Positions 1 to 9,118 are shown, numbered from the stretch's first letter. The stretch is 64,000 nucleotides of DNA from Flavobacterium sp. (GCA_016787805.1 JAEUTY010000048.1:1-64000), one strand, 5' to 3'. The notes: generated from the letters alone by a model not told the origin. A program made the numbers and translations.

Positions 1-969
1 TGTGCCAAAAATGAAGAAGAAAACGTCAAACAATTCATTCCTCTTTTGGCTGAACAACAGTATCCTGATTTTGAAATTGTATTGATTGACGACGCTTCAA
101 GCGATGAAACCTTAGAAGTTTTTGAGGCTTTTGAGAAACAATATTCGAACGTTAAATTGGTCAAAGTTGAAAACAACGAAGCCTTTTGGGGCAATAAAAA
201 ATTTGCACTAACGCTCGGAATCAAAGCGGCCAAAAACGAATACTTACTCTTTACTGACGCCGATTGCTACCCAACTTCACACGATTGGATCAAGGAAATG
301 AGTTCCAATTTTACTCAAGAAAAAACCATTGTTTTGGGTTACGGCGCTTACGAAAAAATCAAAGGTTCGTTCCTCAATAAAATTATTCGTTTTGAAACTT
401 TACTTACTGCTACACAATATTTTGGATGGGCAAAATCGGGCAAGCCTTATATGGGAGTTGGCCGCAATATGGCATACAAACGCGAAGAATTTTTTAAAAC
501 TAACGGTTTTATTGACCATATGAAAATCCGCTCGGGCGACGACGATTTGTTCATCAACCAAGCTTCCAATGCCAAAAACACGACGATTTGTTTTACAAAA
601 GAAAGTTTTACGTATTCTAAACCTAAAAATACTTTTAGTGAATGGTTCACCCAAAAACGTCGTCACGTAGCCACAGCTAAACATTACAAATCGTTTGACC
701 GAACACAATTGGCGTTGTTTTATTTGACACAGTTGCTCTTTGTACTTATACCTATCGTTTTATTAGCGTTCCAATTTCAGTGGATAATTGTACTAAGTTT
801 GATTGGATTCCGCTACTTATTCGCGTGGATTTGCCTCGGATTTGCAGCAGGAAAACTCAAAGAAAAAGACGTGATGTATTGGTATCCAATTATCGAAATT
901 GTTCTTATCTTTACGCAGTTTAATGTTTTCATAACCAACACCTTTTCGAAACCCGTACATTGGAAATAA
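1..969 (+). CDS. Glycosyltransferase family 2, 5' end outside the window
   Basis: The frame is already open at base 1, so the true start lies upstream; the TTG at 46 is only an internal codon. It is a GT-A fold glycosyltransferase that would move a sugar from a nucleotide-sugar to an envelope acceptor. Visible signs are the nucleotide-binding start (VLIDDASSD), the metal-binding DxD motif (FTDADCY, about residues 86-88 of the visible part), a later acidic stretch (SGDDDLF) and QKRRH, which resembles the QxxRW motif of processive enzymes. Three hydrophobic segments at the C-terminus anchor it in the inner membrane. It ends 10 nt inside the following sigma-factor gene, so the two are probably cotranscribed. 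The acceptor cannot be told from the sequence. Confidence 0.85.
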   Translation, partial: CAKNEEENVKQFIPLLAEQQYPDFEIVLIDDASSDETLEVFEAFEKQYSNVKLVKVENNEAFWGNKKFALTLGIKAAKNEYLLFTDADCYPTSHDWIKEMSSNFTQEKTIVLGYGAYEKIKGSFLNKIIRFETLLTATQYFGWAKSGKPYMGVGRNMAYKREEFFKTNGFIDHMKIRSGDDDLFINQASNAKNTTICFTKESFTYSKPKNTFSEWFTQKRRHVATAKHYKSFDRTQLALFYLTQLLFVLIPIVLLAFQFQWIIVLSLIGFRYLFAWICLGFAAGKLKEKDVMYWYPIIEIVLIFTQFNVFITNTFSKPVHWK

Positions 970-1511
970 ACCCTCAAATCGAAAAAGCCAAAAAAGGCGA
1001 TCAAGTTGCCTTTACTTTCCTACTCGACCATTACTGGAACGAAGTGTATGGTTTTATGCTCAAACGCACTGAAAATGAAACCGATGCCGAGGACATCACT
1101 ATTGAAACGTTCTCTAAAGCATTCGATAAAATCGCAACCTACAATCCTGAATACCAATTCAATACTTGGTTGATTGCTATTGCTAAAAATGTCCATATCG
1201 ATTTATTGCGTAAAAAGAAATCTGCCTTGTTCATCGAAATCACCGACGAAGAAGACCAACAAGCCTACAACGTAGCCGACAGCTCGCCATCTGCAGAAGA
1301 CGAACTAATTACCGAGCAAAACTTATCACAATTACTTCAGTACATTAAAGAATTAAAACCTCATTATCAGGAAGTTATTCAACTGCGTTACTTTCAAGAA
1401 ATGAGCTACCAAGAAATCTCAGAACAACTCGAAGAACCATTGAGTAACGTCAAAATCAAATTATTACGTGCTAAAAAGTTGTTGGCCGAGATTATTCAGA
1501 ATAAAAGATAA
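960..1511 (+). CDS. RNA polymerase sigma factor, ECF (sigma-70 family)
   Basis: This 183-residue protein has the two conserved parts of an ECF sigma factor. Region 2 (about residues 18-85) contains DAEDITIETFSKAF and binds core polymerase and the -10 element. Region 4 (about residues 120-178) has a helix-turn-helix (YQEISEQL, SNVKIKLLRAKKLL) for the -35 element. The start is TTG at 960: the frame holds no ATG between the stop at 921 and this codon, and starting later would cut into region 2. The TTG lies before the stop of the upstream glycosyltransferase gene, which suggests translational coupling. No anti-sigma gene is adjacent, so the signal is unknown. Confidence 0.9.
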   Translation: MEINPQIEKAKKGDQVAFTFLLDHYWNEVYGFMLKRTENETDAEDITIETFSKAFDKIATYNPEYQFNTWLIAIAKNVHIDLLRKKKSALFIEITDEEDQQAYNVADSSPSAEDELITEQNLSQLLQYIKELKPHYQEVIQLRYFQEMSYQEISEQLEEPLSNVKIKLLRAKKLLAEIIQNKR

Positions 1512-1512
1512 G

Positions 1513-1690
1513 CTTAAGAAATTCCAAATCACAAAAGACACACAAACACAAAGTGTGAACTGACGAAGTAAGTTACAAACAATTTTCAATTTCAAAATTT
1601 AAGACTCTAAACCTTTTGAATTTGAGTTTTTGATTTTGGTTTTTATTTGTTTTTTGGAAATTGTTTTTTCGAATTTTCCCCTATAATACA
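1513..1690. repeat. AT-rich imperfect palindrome, intergenic
   Basis: This gap holds two long arms. The left reads AATTCCAAATCACAAAA and onward to TTTTCAATTTCAAAATTT. The right, from about 1620, is roughly its complement (GAATTTGAGTTTTTGATTTTGG, then TTTTTTGGAAATTG). The same design recurs at 3953, 14806 and 18303. In this copy a conserved hairpin module (1533-1571) sits inside the left arm. Nothing coding is seen. Confidence 0.6.
1533..1571 (+). repeat. Hairpin module, copy 1 (GAACTGACGAAGTAA tail)
   Basis: The module reads AAAAGACACAC, spacer, then stem ACAC (1546-1549), loop AAA, stem GTGT (1553-1556) and the constant tail GAACTGACGAAGTAA (1557-1571). Other copies are at 10855 (+) and 18381 (-). 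Their stems differ but still pair. Confidence 0.7.
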
Positions 1691-1773
1691 ATAATCAGAA
1701 TTCAACCTGCGTTAGTATATCAAAACCACTTCGCTTATGTAACACAGATACTTAACCATAAAAACTATCAATT

Positions 1774-2604
1774 ATGTCAAACGTAAGTATCTTTGAAAAA
1801 AAATGGATCGATCTTGTTTTTGAAGGAAAAAACAAAGAGTATGGCGCCTACCAATTGCGTCGGGAAAGTCCTAGAACTACATTAAGAGCCTTCTTTTTCG
1901 GAATTTTTTCTATTGTTTTTGTTGCAGGAATTGGAATATTCTTTAGCTCTTTTGGTCCAACTCCAAAACCAATTCCAGACGATGGTATATATGACTCTAT
2001 CATTGTTGTAAATGTTGAACCACCGATTGAAAAAAAGAAAAACAATAAAAAAATAGAAGAGCATGAAACGGAATCAAAACCTGCAGAAAAAATTCCTGAA
2101 AACAAAAAGCCTATTGTAGTAGAAACAAAAGAAGCGGATCCGATAGTGCCTAAAAATGATGATTTGCCAAAAACAAATACGCCAGCTGGAGGAACAGAAA
2201 ACGGTATTGGAAATAAACCAACAACTCCAAGTACAGGAAATCCAGGAGGAAGCATTGATGGAGAAGGTGAAACTAAAAAGCCTGAAGTAGAAGTGATAGC
2301 TGCTGTACTCGATGCGCAACCTGAGTTTCCTGGTGGAATCAAAAAATTCTACCAATATGTTGGTGATAATTTCGAAAAACAAGAAATTGATGAAGTTGAA
2401 AGTATCACCGTAAACGTATCATTTGTAATCGAAAAAGACGGAAGCATGAGCGATATAAAAGTATTGAGAAATCCTGGTTATGGCTTAGACAAAGAAGCTA
2501 TCCGAGTTTTAAAATCGCTAAGAACCAAATGGAAACCAGGAGTATTAAATGGCGAGTTTGTACGCACCAGATATAACCTACCTATCACTGTAAAAGTAAA
2601 TTGA
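1774..2604 (+). CDS. Energy transducer TonB
   Basis: TonB carries proton-motive-force energy from the ExbB/ExbD complex across the periplasm to outer-membrane receptors. This 276-residue protein has the expected order: a cytoplasmic N-terminus of the Bacteroidota type (KEYGAYQLRR), one membrane segment at about residues 38-60, a periplasmic linker rich in Pro, Lys and Glu (about 68-165) and a C-terminal TonB domain (about 178-276) opening with AQPEFPGG. The ATG at 1774 is well placed before the N-terminal motif. It is a single-gene unit: a repeat lies upstream and a terminator hairpin begins 26 nt downstream. It may energise the two TonB-dependent receptors further along in the window. Confidence 0.88.
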   Translation: MSNVSIFEKKWIDLVFEGKNKEYGAYQLRRESPRTTLRAFFFGIFSIVFVAGIGIFFSSFGPTPKPIPDDGIYDSIIVVNVEPPIEKKKNNKKIEEHETESKPAEKIPENKKPIVVETKEADPIVPKNDDLPKTNTPAGGTENGIGNKPTTPSTGNPGGSIDGEGETKKPEVEVIAAVLDAQPEFPGGIKKFYQYVGDNFEKQEIDEVESITVNVSFVIEKDGSMSDIKVLRNPGYGLDKEAIRVLKSLRTKWKPGVLNGEFVRTRYNLPITVKVN

Positions 2605-2629
2605 TTGCTGACTTAGTTTTAATTGTGAG

Positions 2630-2660
2630 CCTGTTTCATATTTTTGGAGCAGGTTTTTTT
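2630..2660 (+). terminator. Rho-independent terminator after tonB
   Basis: CCTGTTTC (2630-2637) pairs with GGAGCAGG (2646-2653) over 8 bp with two G-T pairs, followed by seven T. It lies inside the N-terminal extension of the next open frame and so argues for the later start of that gene. Confidence 0.7.
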
Positions 2661-2703
2661 ATGTATTAATTTTACTATTTTTAGCCAACTTAAATTCAAA
2701 TTT

Positions 2704-3948
2704 ATGTCCACATTTTCAACCCAACAAAAACTAAAACACTTATTCAGTTTTCCAGTAATTATCGCTGCATTAGGTTATTTTGTTGATATTTATGATTTAC
2801 TATTATTTGGCATTGTTCGCATTCCAAGCTTAAACGATTTGAGTTTGGATGTCGATAAAGTAGGCACCATGATCATCAACTATCAAATGACTGGATTGTT
2901 ACTTGGCGGAATCATCTGGGGAATTTATGGTGATAAAAAAGGGCGACTTTCGGTTTTATTTGGTTCCATTCTAGTGTATTCATTAGCTAATATTGCTTGC
3001 GGATTTTTACCCCAAATTACAATTGGCGATAAAGCTACAGTTTATGCTATTTTACGGTTTATTGCTGGAATTGGATTAGCGGGCGAGCTCGGAGCTGGAA
3101 TCACATTGGTTTCAGAAAGTTTACCCAAAGAGTTACGCGCCATCGGAACATCAATAGTAGCTGGTTTCGGATTATTGGGTGCTGTTGTAGCACAGCTGAC
3201 AGTTCAAATGGCTGGAAGTTGGACTACTGCTTATTTCATTGGCGGCGGATTAGGATTAATGCTTTTGGTATTGCGAATTAGTGTAGCTGAAAGTGGTATT
3301 TATAAAGAAATCGAAAATGACATAACCATCCAAAAAGGGAATTTTCTTTCATTTTTCACTAACAAAATCCGATTGATAAAATACTTAAAATGCATTGCTA
3401 TTGGCTTACCTACTTGGTATTGCATCGGAATTTTAGCCATGATGGCCAACCAATTTGCACCCGAAATGGAAATCACATCCATTGTTCCAGGCAAAGCGAT
3501 TATGTGGGCGTACATCGGAATTTCTATTGGAGATTTTGCGAGTGGTTTCATCTCTCATTTACTTCATTCACGCAAAAAAGCCATTTTATACATGATGCTT
3601 TTTACCATAATTGGCGTCGTTTTGCTTTTATTTAGTGGTCAAAAATCAGAAAACATGTACTATTTTTACTGCACATGGCTCGGATTAGGGACTGGCTATT
3701 GGGCAATGTTTGTCACGGTCGCAGCCGAACAATTTGGTACGAATGTAAGAAGCACTGCAACAACTACGGTTCCGAATATGGTTCGTGGTTTGCTACCAGT
3801 GATGCTGATTGGTTTTGACTTCTTTAAATTAAGTAATTCCGTAGTTATGTCAGCCACTTTTATCGGCATCATTGCTTTTGGGCTTGGAATTTATGCAACG
3901 GTTTCCATTGGCGAAACGCATAATAAGGAAATGGATTTTGTGGAATAA
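2704..3948 (+). CDS. MFS transporter
   Basis: This is a major facilitator superfamily permease of 414 residues with about twelve hydrophobic segments. The loop between segments 2 and 3 has the family signature (WGIYGDKKGR). The first segment contains an acidic DIYDLLLFG sequence, as in the aromatic-acid/metabolite and sugar-phosphate type carriers. The frame is open from 2644, but that stretch contains the tonB terminator, so the ATG at 2704 (MSTFSTQQ) is taken as the start. It stands alone between tonB and lipA. The substrate cannot be deduced; export or uptake of a small organic anion is only a guess. Confidence 0.85.
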   Translation: MSTFSTQQKLKHLFSFPVIIAALGYFVDIYDLLLFGIVRIPSLNDLSLDVDKVGTMIINYQMTGLLLGGIIWGIYGDKKGRLSVLFGSILVYSLANIACGFLPQITIGDKATVYAILRFIAGIGLAGELGAGITLVSESLPKELRAIGTSIVAGFGLLGAVVAQLTVQMAGSWTTAYFIGGGLGLMLLVLRISVAESGIYKEIENDITIQKGNFLSFFTNKIRLIKYLKCIAIGLPTWYCIGILAMMANQFAPEMEITSIVPGKAIMWAYIGISIGDFASGFISHLLHSRKKAILYMMLFTIIGVVLLLFSGQKSENMYYFYCTWLGLGTGYWAMFVTVAAEQFGTNVRSTATTTVPNMVRGLLPVMLIGFDFFKLSNSVVMSATFIGIIAFGLGIYATVSIGETHNKEMDFVE

Positions 3949-3952
3949 GAGT

Positions 3953-4090
3953 GTAAATTCCAAATAACAAAAAACAAATTTCAAATAATTTTCAATTTAA
4001 AAAAATTCAAACCCTAAACACTCTTTTTTTAATTTGAAGTTTTAGTTTTTGAATTTATTTGCTTTTTGGAATTTGTTTTTTGGGATTATT
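3953..4090. repeat. AT-rich imperfect palindrome, intergenic
   Basis: Left arm (AATTCCAAATAACAAAAAAC, then TTTCAATTTAAAAAAATTC) and right arm (AATTTGAAGTTTTAG, then TTTTTGGAATTTG) are roughly complementary around about 4020. This copy resembles 1513-1690 but lacks the inserted hairpin module. It could act as a terminator for the MFS gene. Confidence 0.55.
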
Positions 4091-4164
4091 TTTAATTATA
4101 AATTTCAATAATTTCAATATAAAATTTCTGAATTCTAATCTCTAAATTCTAACTTCATAATTAG

Positions 4165-4172
4165 TATCTTTG
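4165..4172 (+). promoter_or_regulatory. Promoter -7 box of lipA
   Basis: TATCTTTG matches the Bacteroidota TAnnTTTG element. It lies 9 nt before the ATG at 4182, so the lipA transcript would have almost no leader. Confidence 0.5.
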
Positions 4173-4181
4173 CGTTTCAAA

Positions 4182-5063
4182 ATGCGAAGTATGGAAAGCG
4201 AAATTCAGAGTGTTCAGCCGCCAGTTGGTAAGCCAAAATGGTTAAAAGTAAAACTGCCAATTGGTCAAAAATATACCGAACTACGTGGTTTGGTTGACAA
4301 ATACAAACTCAACACAATTTGCACCTCGGGAAGTTGCCCAAATATGGGTGAATGTTGGGGCGAAGGCACTGCAACTTTTATGATTTTAGGAAATGTATGT
4401 ACGCGTTCGTGTGGTTTTTGTGGTGTAAAAACGGGTCGCCCAGAAGATGTAGATTGGGATGAACCTGAAAAAGTAGCGCGTTCAATCAAAATCATGAATA
4501 TCAAACACGCTGTAATTACGAGTGTTGATCGCGATGATTTGAAAGATATGGGTTCGATTATTTGGTACGAAACGGTTCAAGCGATTCGTCGAATGAATCC
4601 AGAAACTACGTTAGAAACTTTAATTCCTGATTTTCAGGGTGTGGAACGCAATATAGATCGCATTATAGAAGCCAATCCTGAAGTGGTTTCACATAATATG
4701 GAAACCGTGCGCAGATTGACTCGTGAAGTTCGCATTCAAGCCAAATATGATCGTAGTTTAGCCGTTTTGAAATACTTGAAAGACAAAGGAATTCGTCGAA
4801 CCAAATCGGGAATCATGCTTGGCTTAGGTGAAACCGAAGAAGAAGTCATTCAAACTATGCAAGATTTGCGCGATAATAATGTGGATATTGTTACCATTGG
4901 TCAATATTTACAACCGAGCAAAAAGCATCTACCTGTAAAAGAATTCATTACACCTGAGCAATTTGAGAAGTACGAAAAAATCGGCAAAGCAATGGGATTC
5001 CTACATGTGGAAAGTGGCGCTTTGGTGCGTTCGAGTTATCATGCTCAAAAACATATTTTGTAG
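4182..5063 (+). CDS. lipA: Lipoyl synthase
   Basis: LipA is a radical-SAM enzyme that inserts two sulfur atoms into protein-bound octanoyl groups, completing the lipoyl cofactor of the 2-oxo-acid dehydrogenase complexes and the glycine cleavage system. Both iron-sulfur sites are visible: the LipA-specific C-x4-C-x5-C (Cys47, 52, 58), the auxiliary cluster consumed in catalysis, and the radical-SAM C-x3-C-x2-C (Cys73, 77, 80). The C-terminal RSSYHA supplies the conserved serine ligand. The length (293 residues) is normal. The start is ATG at 4182 or 4191; a promoter box ends at 4172, which rules out the TTG at 4170. gapA follows after 30 nt and may be cotranscribed. Confidence 0.95.
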   Translation: MRSMESEIQSVQPPVGKPKWLKVKLPIGQKYTELRGLVDKYKLNTICTSGSCPNMGECWGEGTATFMILGNVCTRSCGFCGVKTGRPEDVDWDEPEKVARSIKIMNIKHAVITSVDRDDLKDMGSIIWYETVQAIRRMNPETTLETLIPDFQGVERNIDRIIEANPEVVSHNMETVRRLTREVRIQAKYDRSLAVLKYLKDKGIRRTKSGIMLGLGETEEEVIQTMQDLRDNNVDIVTIGQYLQPSKKHLPVKEFITPEQFEKYEKIGKAMGFLHVESGALVRSSYHAQKHIL

Positions 5064-5093
5064 TTATTTTAAATTATGAATTTTAAATTTTAA

Positions 5094-6089
5094 ATGAGTT
5101 TAAAAACAAAAATTGCTATTAACGGTTTTGGTCGAATTGGACGTAACTTGTTCCGATTACTAATCAATCATCCTACGATTGAAGTAGTCGCGATTAATGA
5201 CATTGCTGATAACCGAACCATGTCGCATTTAATCAAGTACGACAGTATTCATGGCATTTTGCCTTTTGAAGTTTCTTATGACGAACATTCGATTATTGTA
5301 GATGGAAAGTCGTACGCTTTTTACCATGAAAAAGAAATTGCCAATTTGAATTGGAACGAAGTTGATTTTGTAATCGAATCAACAGGGAAATTCAAAACAT
5401 TTGACGAAATCAATCAACATATCTTGGTTGGAGCTAAAAGAGTCATCCTCTCAGCTCCATCTGAAGTTGCTGAAATAAAAACGGTGGTTTTAGGTGTGAA
5501 TGAACAAATTCTCGACGGAACCGAAAGCATTGTTTCCAATGCGAGTTGTACGACCAACAATGCAGCGCCAATGATGAAAGTAATTGATGAATTGTGTGGC
5601 ATCGAACAAGCGTACATCACTACCGTTCATTCCTACACTACCGACCAAAGTTTGCACGATCAACCTCACAAAGATTTGCGCAGAGCCCGAGGTGCAAGCC
5701 AATCGATTGTTCCTACTACCACTGGTGCAGCCAAAGCATTGACCAAAATTTTTCCAGAAATGGAAGGCAAAATTGGCGGTTGTGGTATTCGCGTTCCTGT
5801 ACCCGATGGTTCGCTGACCGATATTACTTTTAACGTAAAGCGTGAAGTAACTATTGAAGAAATCAACATTGCTTTTTGGAATGCATCTCAAACCAATTTG
5901 AAAGGTATTTTGGCTTACACTGAAGATCCAATAGTTTCTGTTGACATTCTAGGCAATCGAAATTCGTGTTTGTTTGACGCGCAACTTACTTCAGTTATCG
6001 ATAAAATGGTGAAGGTCGTCGGTTGGTACGACAACGAAATTGGTTATTCATCGAGAATAATCGATTTAATAGTGTTTTTACGAAAATAA
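5094..6089 (+). CDS. gapA: Glyceraldehyde-3-phosphate dehydrogenase, type I
   Basis: The enzyme oxidises glyceraldehyde 3-phosphate to 1,3-bisphosphoglycerate with NAD and phosphate in glycolysis, or runs in reverse for gluconeogenesis. At 331 residues it has normal length. Seen directly are the NAD-binding GFGRIGRN (about residues 11-18), an Asp after the second strand (INDIAD) that favours NAD over NADP, the catalytic Cys152 in SNASCTTN, His179 in HSYTTDQ, and WYDNEIGYS near the end. The middle part is rather divergent for a housekeeping GAPDH (IADNRTMSHLIKYDS), so it may be a second paralogue in this genome; that is an inference. It follows lipA closely. Confidence 0.93.
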   Translation: MSLKTKIAINGFGRIGRNLFRLLINHPTIEVVAINDIADNRTMSHLIKYDSIHGILPFEVSYDEHSIIVDGKSYAFYHEKEIANLNWNEVDFVIESTGKFKTFDEINQHILVGAKRVILSAPSEVAEIKTVVLGVNEQILDGTESIVSNASCTTNNAAPMMKVIDELCGIEQAYITTVHSYTTDQSLHDQPHKDLRRARGASQSIVPTTTGAAKALTKIFPEMEGKIGGCGIRVPVPDGSLTDITFNVKREVTIEEINIAFWNASQTNLKGILAYTEDPIVSVDILGNRNSCLFDAQLTSVIDKMVKVVGWYDNEIGYSSRIIDLIVFLRK

Positions 6090-6128
6090 TTTCCTTATTT
6101 TAGTCCAAAATTCTATCCCAAAAAATTG

Positions 6129-7658
6129 ATGCGATTAATAGTAGTTTTAGTTCTATTCAATCTTTTCTTTGCCAATGCAATGAATAGCGACACATCAAAA
6201 GATAGTGTTAATTATTATTTGAATTTATCTAGAGAACAACTCGACAAACAAAACCAAGAGTTGAGCATTGCCTATTTAACCAAAGCCAAAATTTTACTCG
6301 AAAAATCAAAAAACGAAACCTACAGAGAAAACACGGCTTTACGTAATGCTATTGCAAAATCGGAACGCGACAACAAACGAATCAACGCTACTTCCAAATT
6401 AATCAACATTTTGGCAGTTGCCTTGGTTTCCATCTTATCGTTATTGAGTATTTCACTTTATAAAAATAATCTGTTCCGAATTAAGTCAAATCAGTTATTG
6501 GTAGAGAAGAATCGTGAACTTGAAATTGCCAAAGAAAACGCCGAAAAAGCATCAAAAGCGAGAGCTGAATTTTTATCTACTGTAAGTCACGAATTGCGAA
6601 CACCTTTGAATGCTATCAACGGAATTACACATTTATTGATAGAAGAAAATCCGAAAGACAGTCAAGTGAATTATTTGAACTCGCTTCAGTTTTCAGGAAA
6701 TTATTTATTGAACTTCATTAATGACATTTTAGAAATCAACCGAATTGAGTCAGAAAATATTCCGATTGAACAAATCAATTGTGATTTGAAGCTACAGTTG
6801 CATGACATTCAAAAATCGTTCAAAGAAATTGCTGAAGCCAACAACAATTCATTTTTATTAGAAATTGACGAATTTATTCCAGCAAATTTGCTTTACGATC
6901 CAACTAAACTTTCTCAGATATTACTGAATTTAGTTAATAATTCGTTGAAATTCACCCGAAATGGTTACGTGAAATTATCTGCTAAAATGGGCGAGATCAA
7001 CGACAAAAAAGTAATGATTTCGTTTAAAATTGCCGACAACGGAATCGGAATTCCAGAAGACAAACAAGAAACTATTTTTGATAGTTTTTCGCAAGGGTCA
7101 ATTGAAATCAATCGCAAATACGGTGGAACTGGATTGGGATTGGCGATTGTGAAAAAATTAATTGAATTACTTGATGGTTCCATTTATTTGAATAGTAAAG
7201 TTGGATTGGGAACTACCTTTTCGTTTGAACTTCCTTTCGAAATTGCTGACGAAACTCCGATTGTAAAACCCGAAATCCAATACAACGAAGAAATTCTGAA
7301 TGACAAAAAAATTCTTTTGGTTGAAGACAACAAAATCAATCAAATGATTACCAAAAAAATGTTGGAAAACAAAGGCATTTTTTGTGACATTGTTGATAAT
7401 GGCGAAGCTGCGATTGAATCACTTCAAAATGAACACAATTATGATTTAGTGCTGATGGATGTTCATTTACCAGGCATTAACGGAACGGTAGCAACACAGA
7501 AAATTCGGGAGTTTAATAATTTGACTCCAATTATTGCTTTGACCGCTATTTCGCTCAACGAAAACCGTGAAATGCTCTTGTCATTTGGCATGACCGATGT
7601 AATCACAAAGCCTTTCGATCCGGCTAAGTTTTACAAAACAATTTCAGAATATATCTAA
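6129..7658 (+). CDS. Hybrid sensor histidine kinase / response regulator
   Basis: This 509-residue hybrid sensor has an N-terminal signal or membrane segment, a short extracytoplasmic stretch (about 20-90), a second membrane segment (about 91-111) and a coiled linker. A HisKA domain follows with phospho-acceptor His154 (FLSTVSHELRTP). The ATPase domain has an N box (LLNLVNNSLKFT), G1 (ADNGIGIP) and G2 (GGTGLGLAI). The C-terminal receiver has phospho-acceptor Asp444 (VLMDVHLPG) and the Lys of ITKPFDP. The start is ATG at 6129, just after a TTG. There is no DNA-binding output, so the phosphoryl group probably passes to a separate protein. Lying 39 nt after gapA, it may share its transcript. The signal is unknown. 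Confidence 0.92.
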   Translation: MRLIVVLVLFNLFFANAMNSDTSKDSVNYYLNLSREQLDKQNQELSIAYLTKAKILLEKSKNETYRENTALRNAIAKSERDNKRINATSKLINILAVALVSILSLLSISLYKNNLFRIKSNQLLVEKNRELEIAKENAEKASKARAEFLSTVSHELRTPLNAINGITHLLIEENPKDSQVNYLNSLQFSGNYLLNFINDILEINRIESENIPIEQINCDLKLQLHDIQKSFKEIAEANNNSFLLEIDEFIPANLLYDPTKLSQILLNLVNNSLKFTRNGYVKLSAKMGEINDKKVMISFKIADNGIGIPEDKQETIFDSFSQGSIEINRKYGGTGLGLAIVKKLIELLDGSIYLNSKVGLGTTFSFELPFEIADETPIVKPEIQYNEEILNDKKILLVEDNKINQMITKKMLENKGIFCDIVDNGEAAIESLQNEHNYDLVLMDVHLPGINGTVATQKIREFNNLTPIIALTAISLNENREMLLSFGMTDVITKPFDPAKFYKTISEYI

Positions 7659-7691
7659 CAAAATTTGTTCTTCTAATTATAGCTTTAGATA

Positions 7692-8297
7692 ATGACAAAA
7701 CAACTTTTTCTCTTTTTATTCCTATTTACATCTTTTTCTGTTTTTAGCCAGCGCTATAAAATTTTGTCAGGTGACTTAAAAAATCTAAAGGATATTACCG
7801 AATACAATTGCACATTCGATTACAAAGACATGGAAGTCAATGGTTTTGAATCGGAGGAAGCTTTTTTAAAAGACAAAATTGAAAAAAGAAAAAAATACGA
7901 TGATGGAAAAGACTTAAAAGGAAAAGCCGCTGCCTTTGAAAAAGATTGGTTTGAAGACCGCAAAGACAAGTATGAGCCTGGTTTTATTGCCTATTTTAAC
8001 GAACAATTGAAAGATAAAAATATCAAAGCTGGAACCAATCCTGAAGCCAAATACACACTCAATGTAAAAACAACTTGGATTTATCCCGGCTATGAAGTCG
8101 CCAATGTTGAACCTGCCAAAATTAGCGCAACCATAACCATTTATGAAACCACTAATCCTTCTAATGTATTGCTCATAATTGCATTTGACAAATCAATTGG
8201 AATTGTAAAAGATTATCGCGGACAAGGTGATCGAATCAAAGGCGCTTACGAAAAGTTAGCCAAAAATCTGACCTTACAAATGAAACGTTTTTTGTAA
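7692..8297 (+). CDS. Secreted or periplasmic protein of unknown function
   Basis: I do not recognise a named family. The first 19 residues form a clear signal peptide ending at SVFSQ. The mature part (about 180 residues) is Lys- and Asp/Glu-rich, with a central helical stretch and a C-terminal beta-rich half (KYTLNVKTTWIYPGY, SATITIYET) that looks like small periplasmic proteins with conserved beta-sandwich domains. No lipobox is present. The gene lies 33 nt after the hybrid kinase in the same direction and converges on purine nucleoside phosphorylase with only 8 nt between the stops. A link to the kinase, for example as a periplasmic partner, is possible but rests only on position. Confidence 0.75.
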   Translation: MTKQLFLFLFLFTSFSVFSQRYKILSGDLKNLKDITEYNCTFDYKDMEVNGFESEEAFLKDKIEKRKKYDDGKDLKGKAAAFEKDWFEDRKDKYEPGFIAYFNEQLKDKNIKAGTNPEAKYTLNVKTTWIYPGYEVANVEPAKISATITIYETTNPSNVLLIIAFDKSIGIVKDYRGQGDRIKGAYEKLAKNLTLQMKRFL

Positions 8298-8305
8298 AAT
8301 TATAA

Positions 8306-9118
8306 TTAATAGTTTTTAATCAACTCTTTAATCAACAAACGCACATTGGGTTCGGCTTTTTGAGCTGCTTTAAGTACTTCGGCGTGGTTAACTTCCTCAA
8401 TGTTTTCTTCGTCGCCCATATCCGTAATTACAGATAATCCAAAAACTTCCAATTCCATATGACGTGCCACAATTACTTCAGGAACAGTTGACATTCCAAC
8501 ACAATCAGCACCTAGAATTTTCACCATTCGGTATTCTGCCAAGGTTTCAAAAGTTGGACCTTGCAAACCTAAATAAACACCATCGTGAACTTCTATAGAA
8601 TTTTGAGCAGCAATTTCTTTTGCTTTGCCAATCATGTTTCGGCTGTAAGGCTCGCTCATATTGACAAATCGCGGTCCGAAACGCTCGTCATTTTTACCAC
8701 GCAACGGATGTTCTGGCATCATATTGATGTGATCTTTTATCAACACAATTGAACCTACTTCGTAATTCGGATTTACACCACCAGAAGCGTTAGAAACAAT
8801 TAATTTTGTTACTCCAAGGTATTTCATTACACGCACTGGAAACGTTACTTGTTTCATATCATAACCTTCGTAAAAATGGAATCGCCCTTGCATTGCCATT
8901 ACTTTTTTACTTCCGATAGTTCCAAAAACCAAAGCGCCTTTATGACCTTGAACCGTCGACACGGGGAAATTCGGAATTTCGGTATAAGGTAACGTGAATT
9001 CAATTTGAATATCCTCGGTAAAACTTCCCAAACCAGAACCTAAAATCACTCCGTATTCTGGTTCAAAACCTGTCTTTGATTTGATATAATTAACGGTTTC
9101 TTGTACTTGTTCCCACAT
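8306..9118 (-). CDS. Purine-nucleoside phosphorylase (trimeric, PNP family)
   Basis: PNP splits purine nucleosides with phosphate to give the free base and ribose-1-phosphate, in purine salvage. The 270-residue length and motifs fit the trimeric family: ILGSGLGSF near the start for phosphate, QGRFHFYEG, SNASGGVNP, and GPTFETLAEYRM with Glu191, the expected base-binding residue. Met209 stands in the ribose site (GMSTVPE). The residue equivalent to human Asn243, which reads the 6-oxo group, is Asp233 here (ITDMGDEE), so 6-amino purines may be accepted better than in the human enzyme; that is inference. The start codon lies 29 nt inside the upstream lpxK gene, so the two form an operon. Confidence 0.92.
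   Translation of the reverse strand: MWEQVQETVNYIKSKTGFEPEYGVILGSGLGSFTEDIQIEFTLPYTEIPNFPVSTVQGHKGALVFGTIGSKKVMAMQGRFHFYEGYDMKQVTFPVRVMKYLGVTKLIVSNASGGVNPNYEVGSIVLIKDHINMMPEHPLRGKNDERFGPRFVNMSEPYSRNMIGKAKEIAAQNSIEVHDGVYLGLQGPTFETLAEYRMVKILGADCVGMSTVPEVIVARHMELEVFGLSVITDMGDEENIEEVNHAEVLKAAQKAEPNVRLLIKELIKNY

Noticed and set aside
1848-2342. Open frame of 164 codons on the minus strand inside tonB
   Set aside because: It is the shadow of the Pro/Lys-rich linker, with low-complexity Ser/Phe/Pro content and no start context; the plus-strand TonB has clear domains.
5490-5891. Open frame of 133 codons on the minus strand inside gapA
   Set aside because: Shadow of a strongly conserved enzyme; the translation resembles no protein family.
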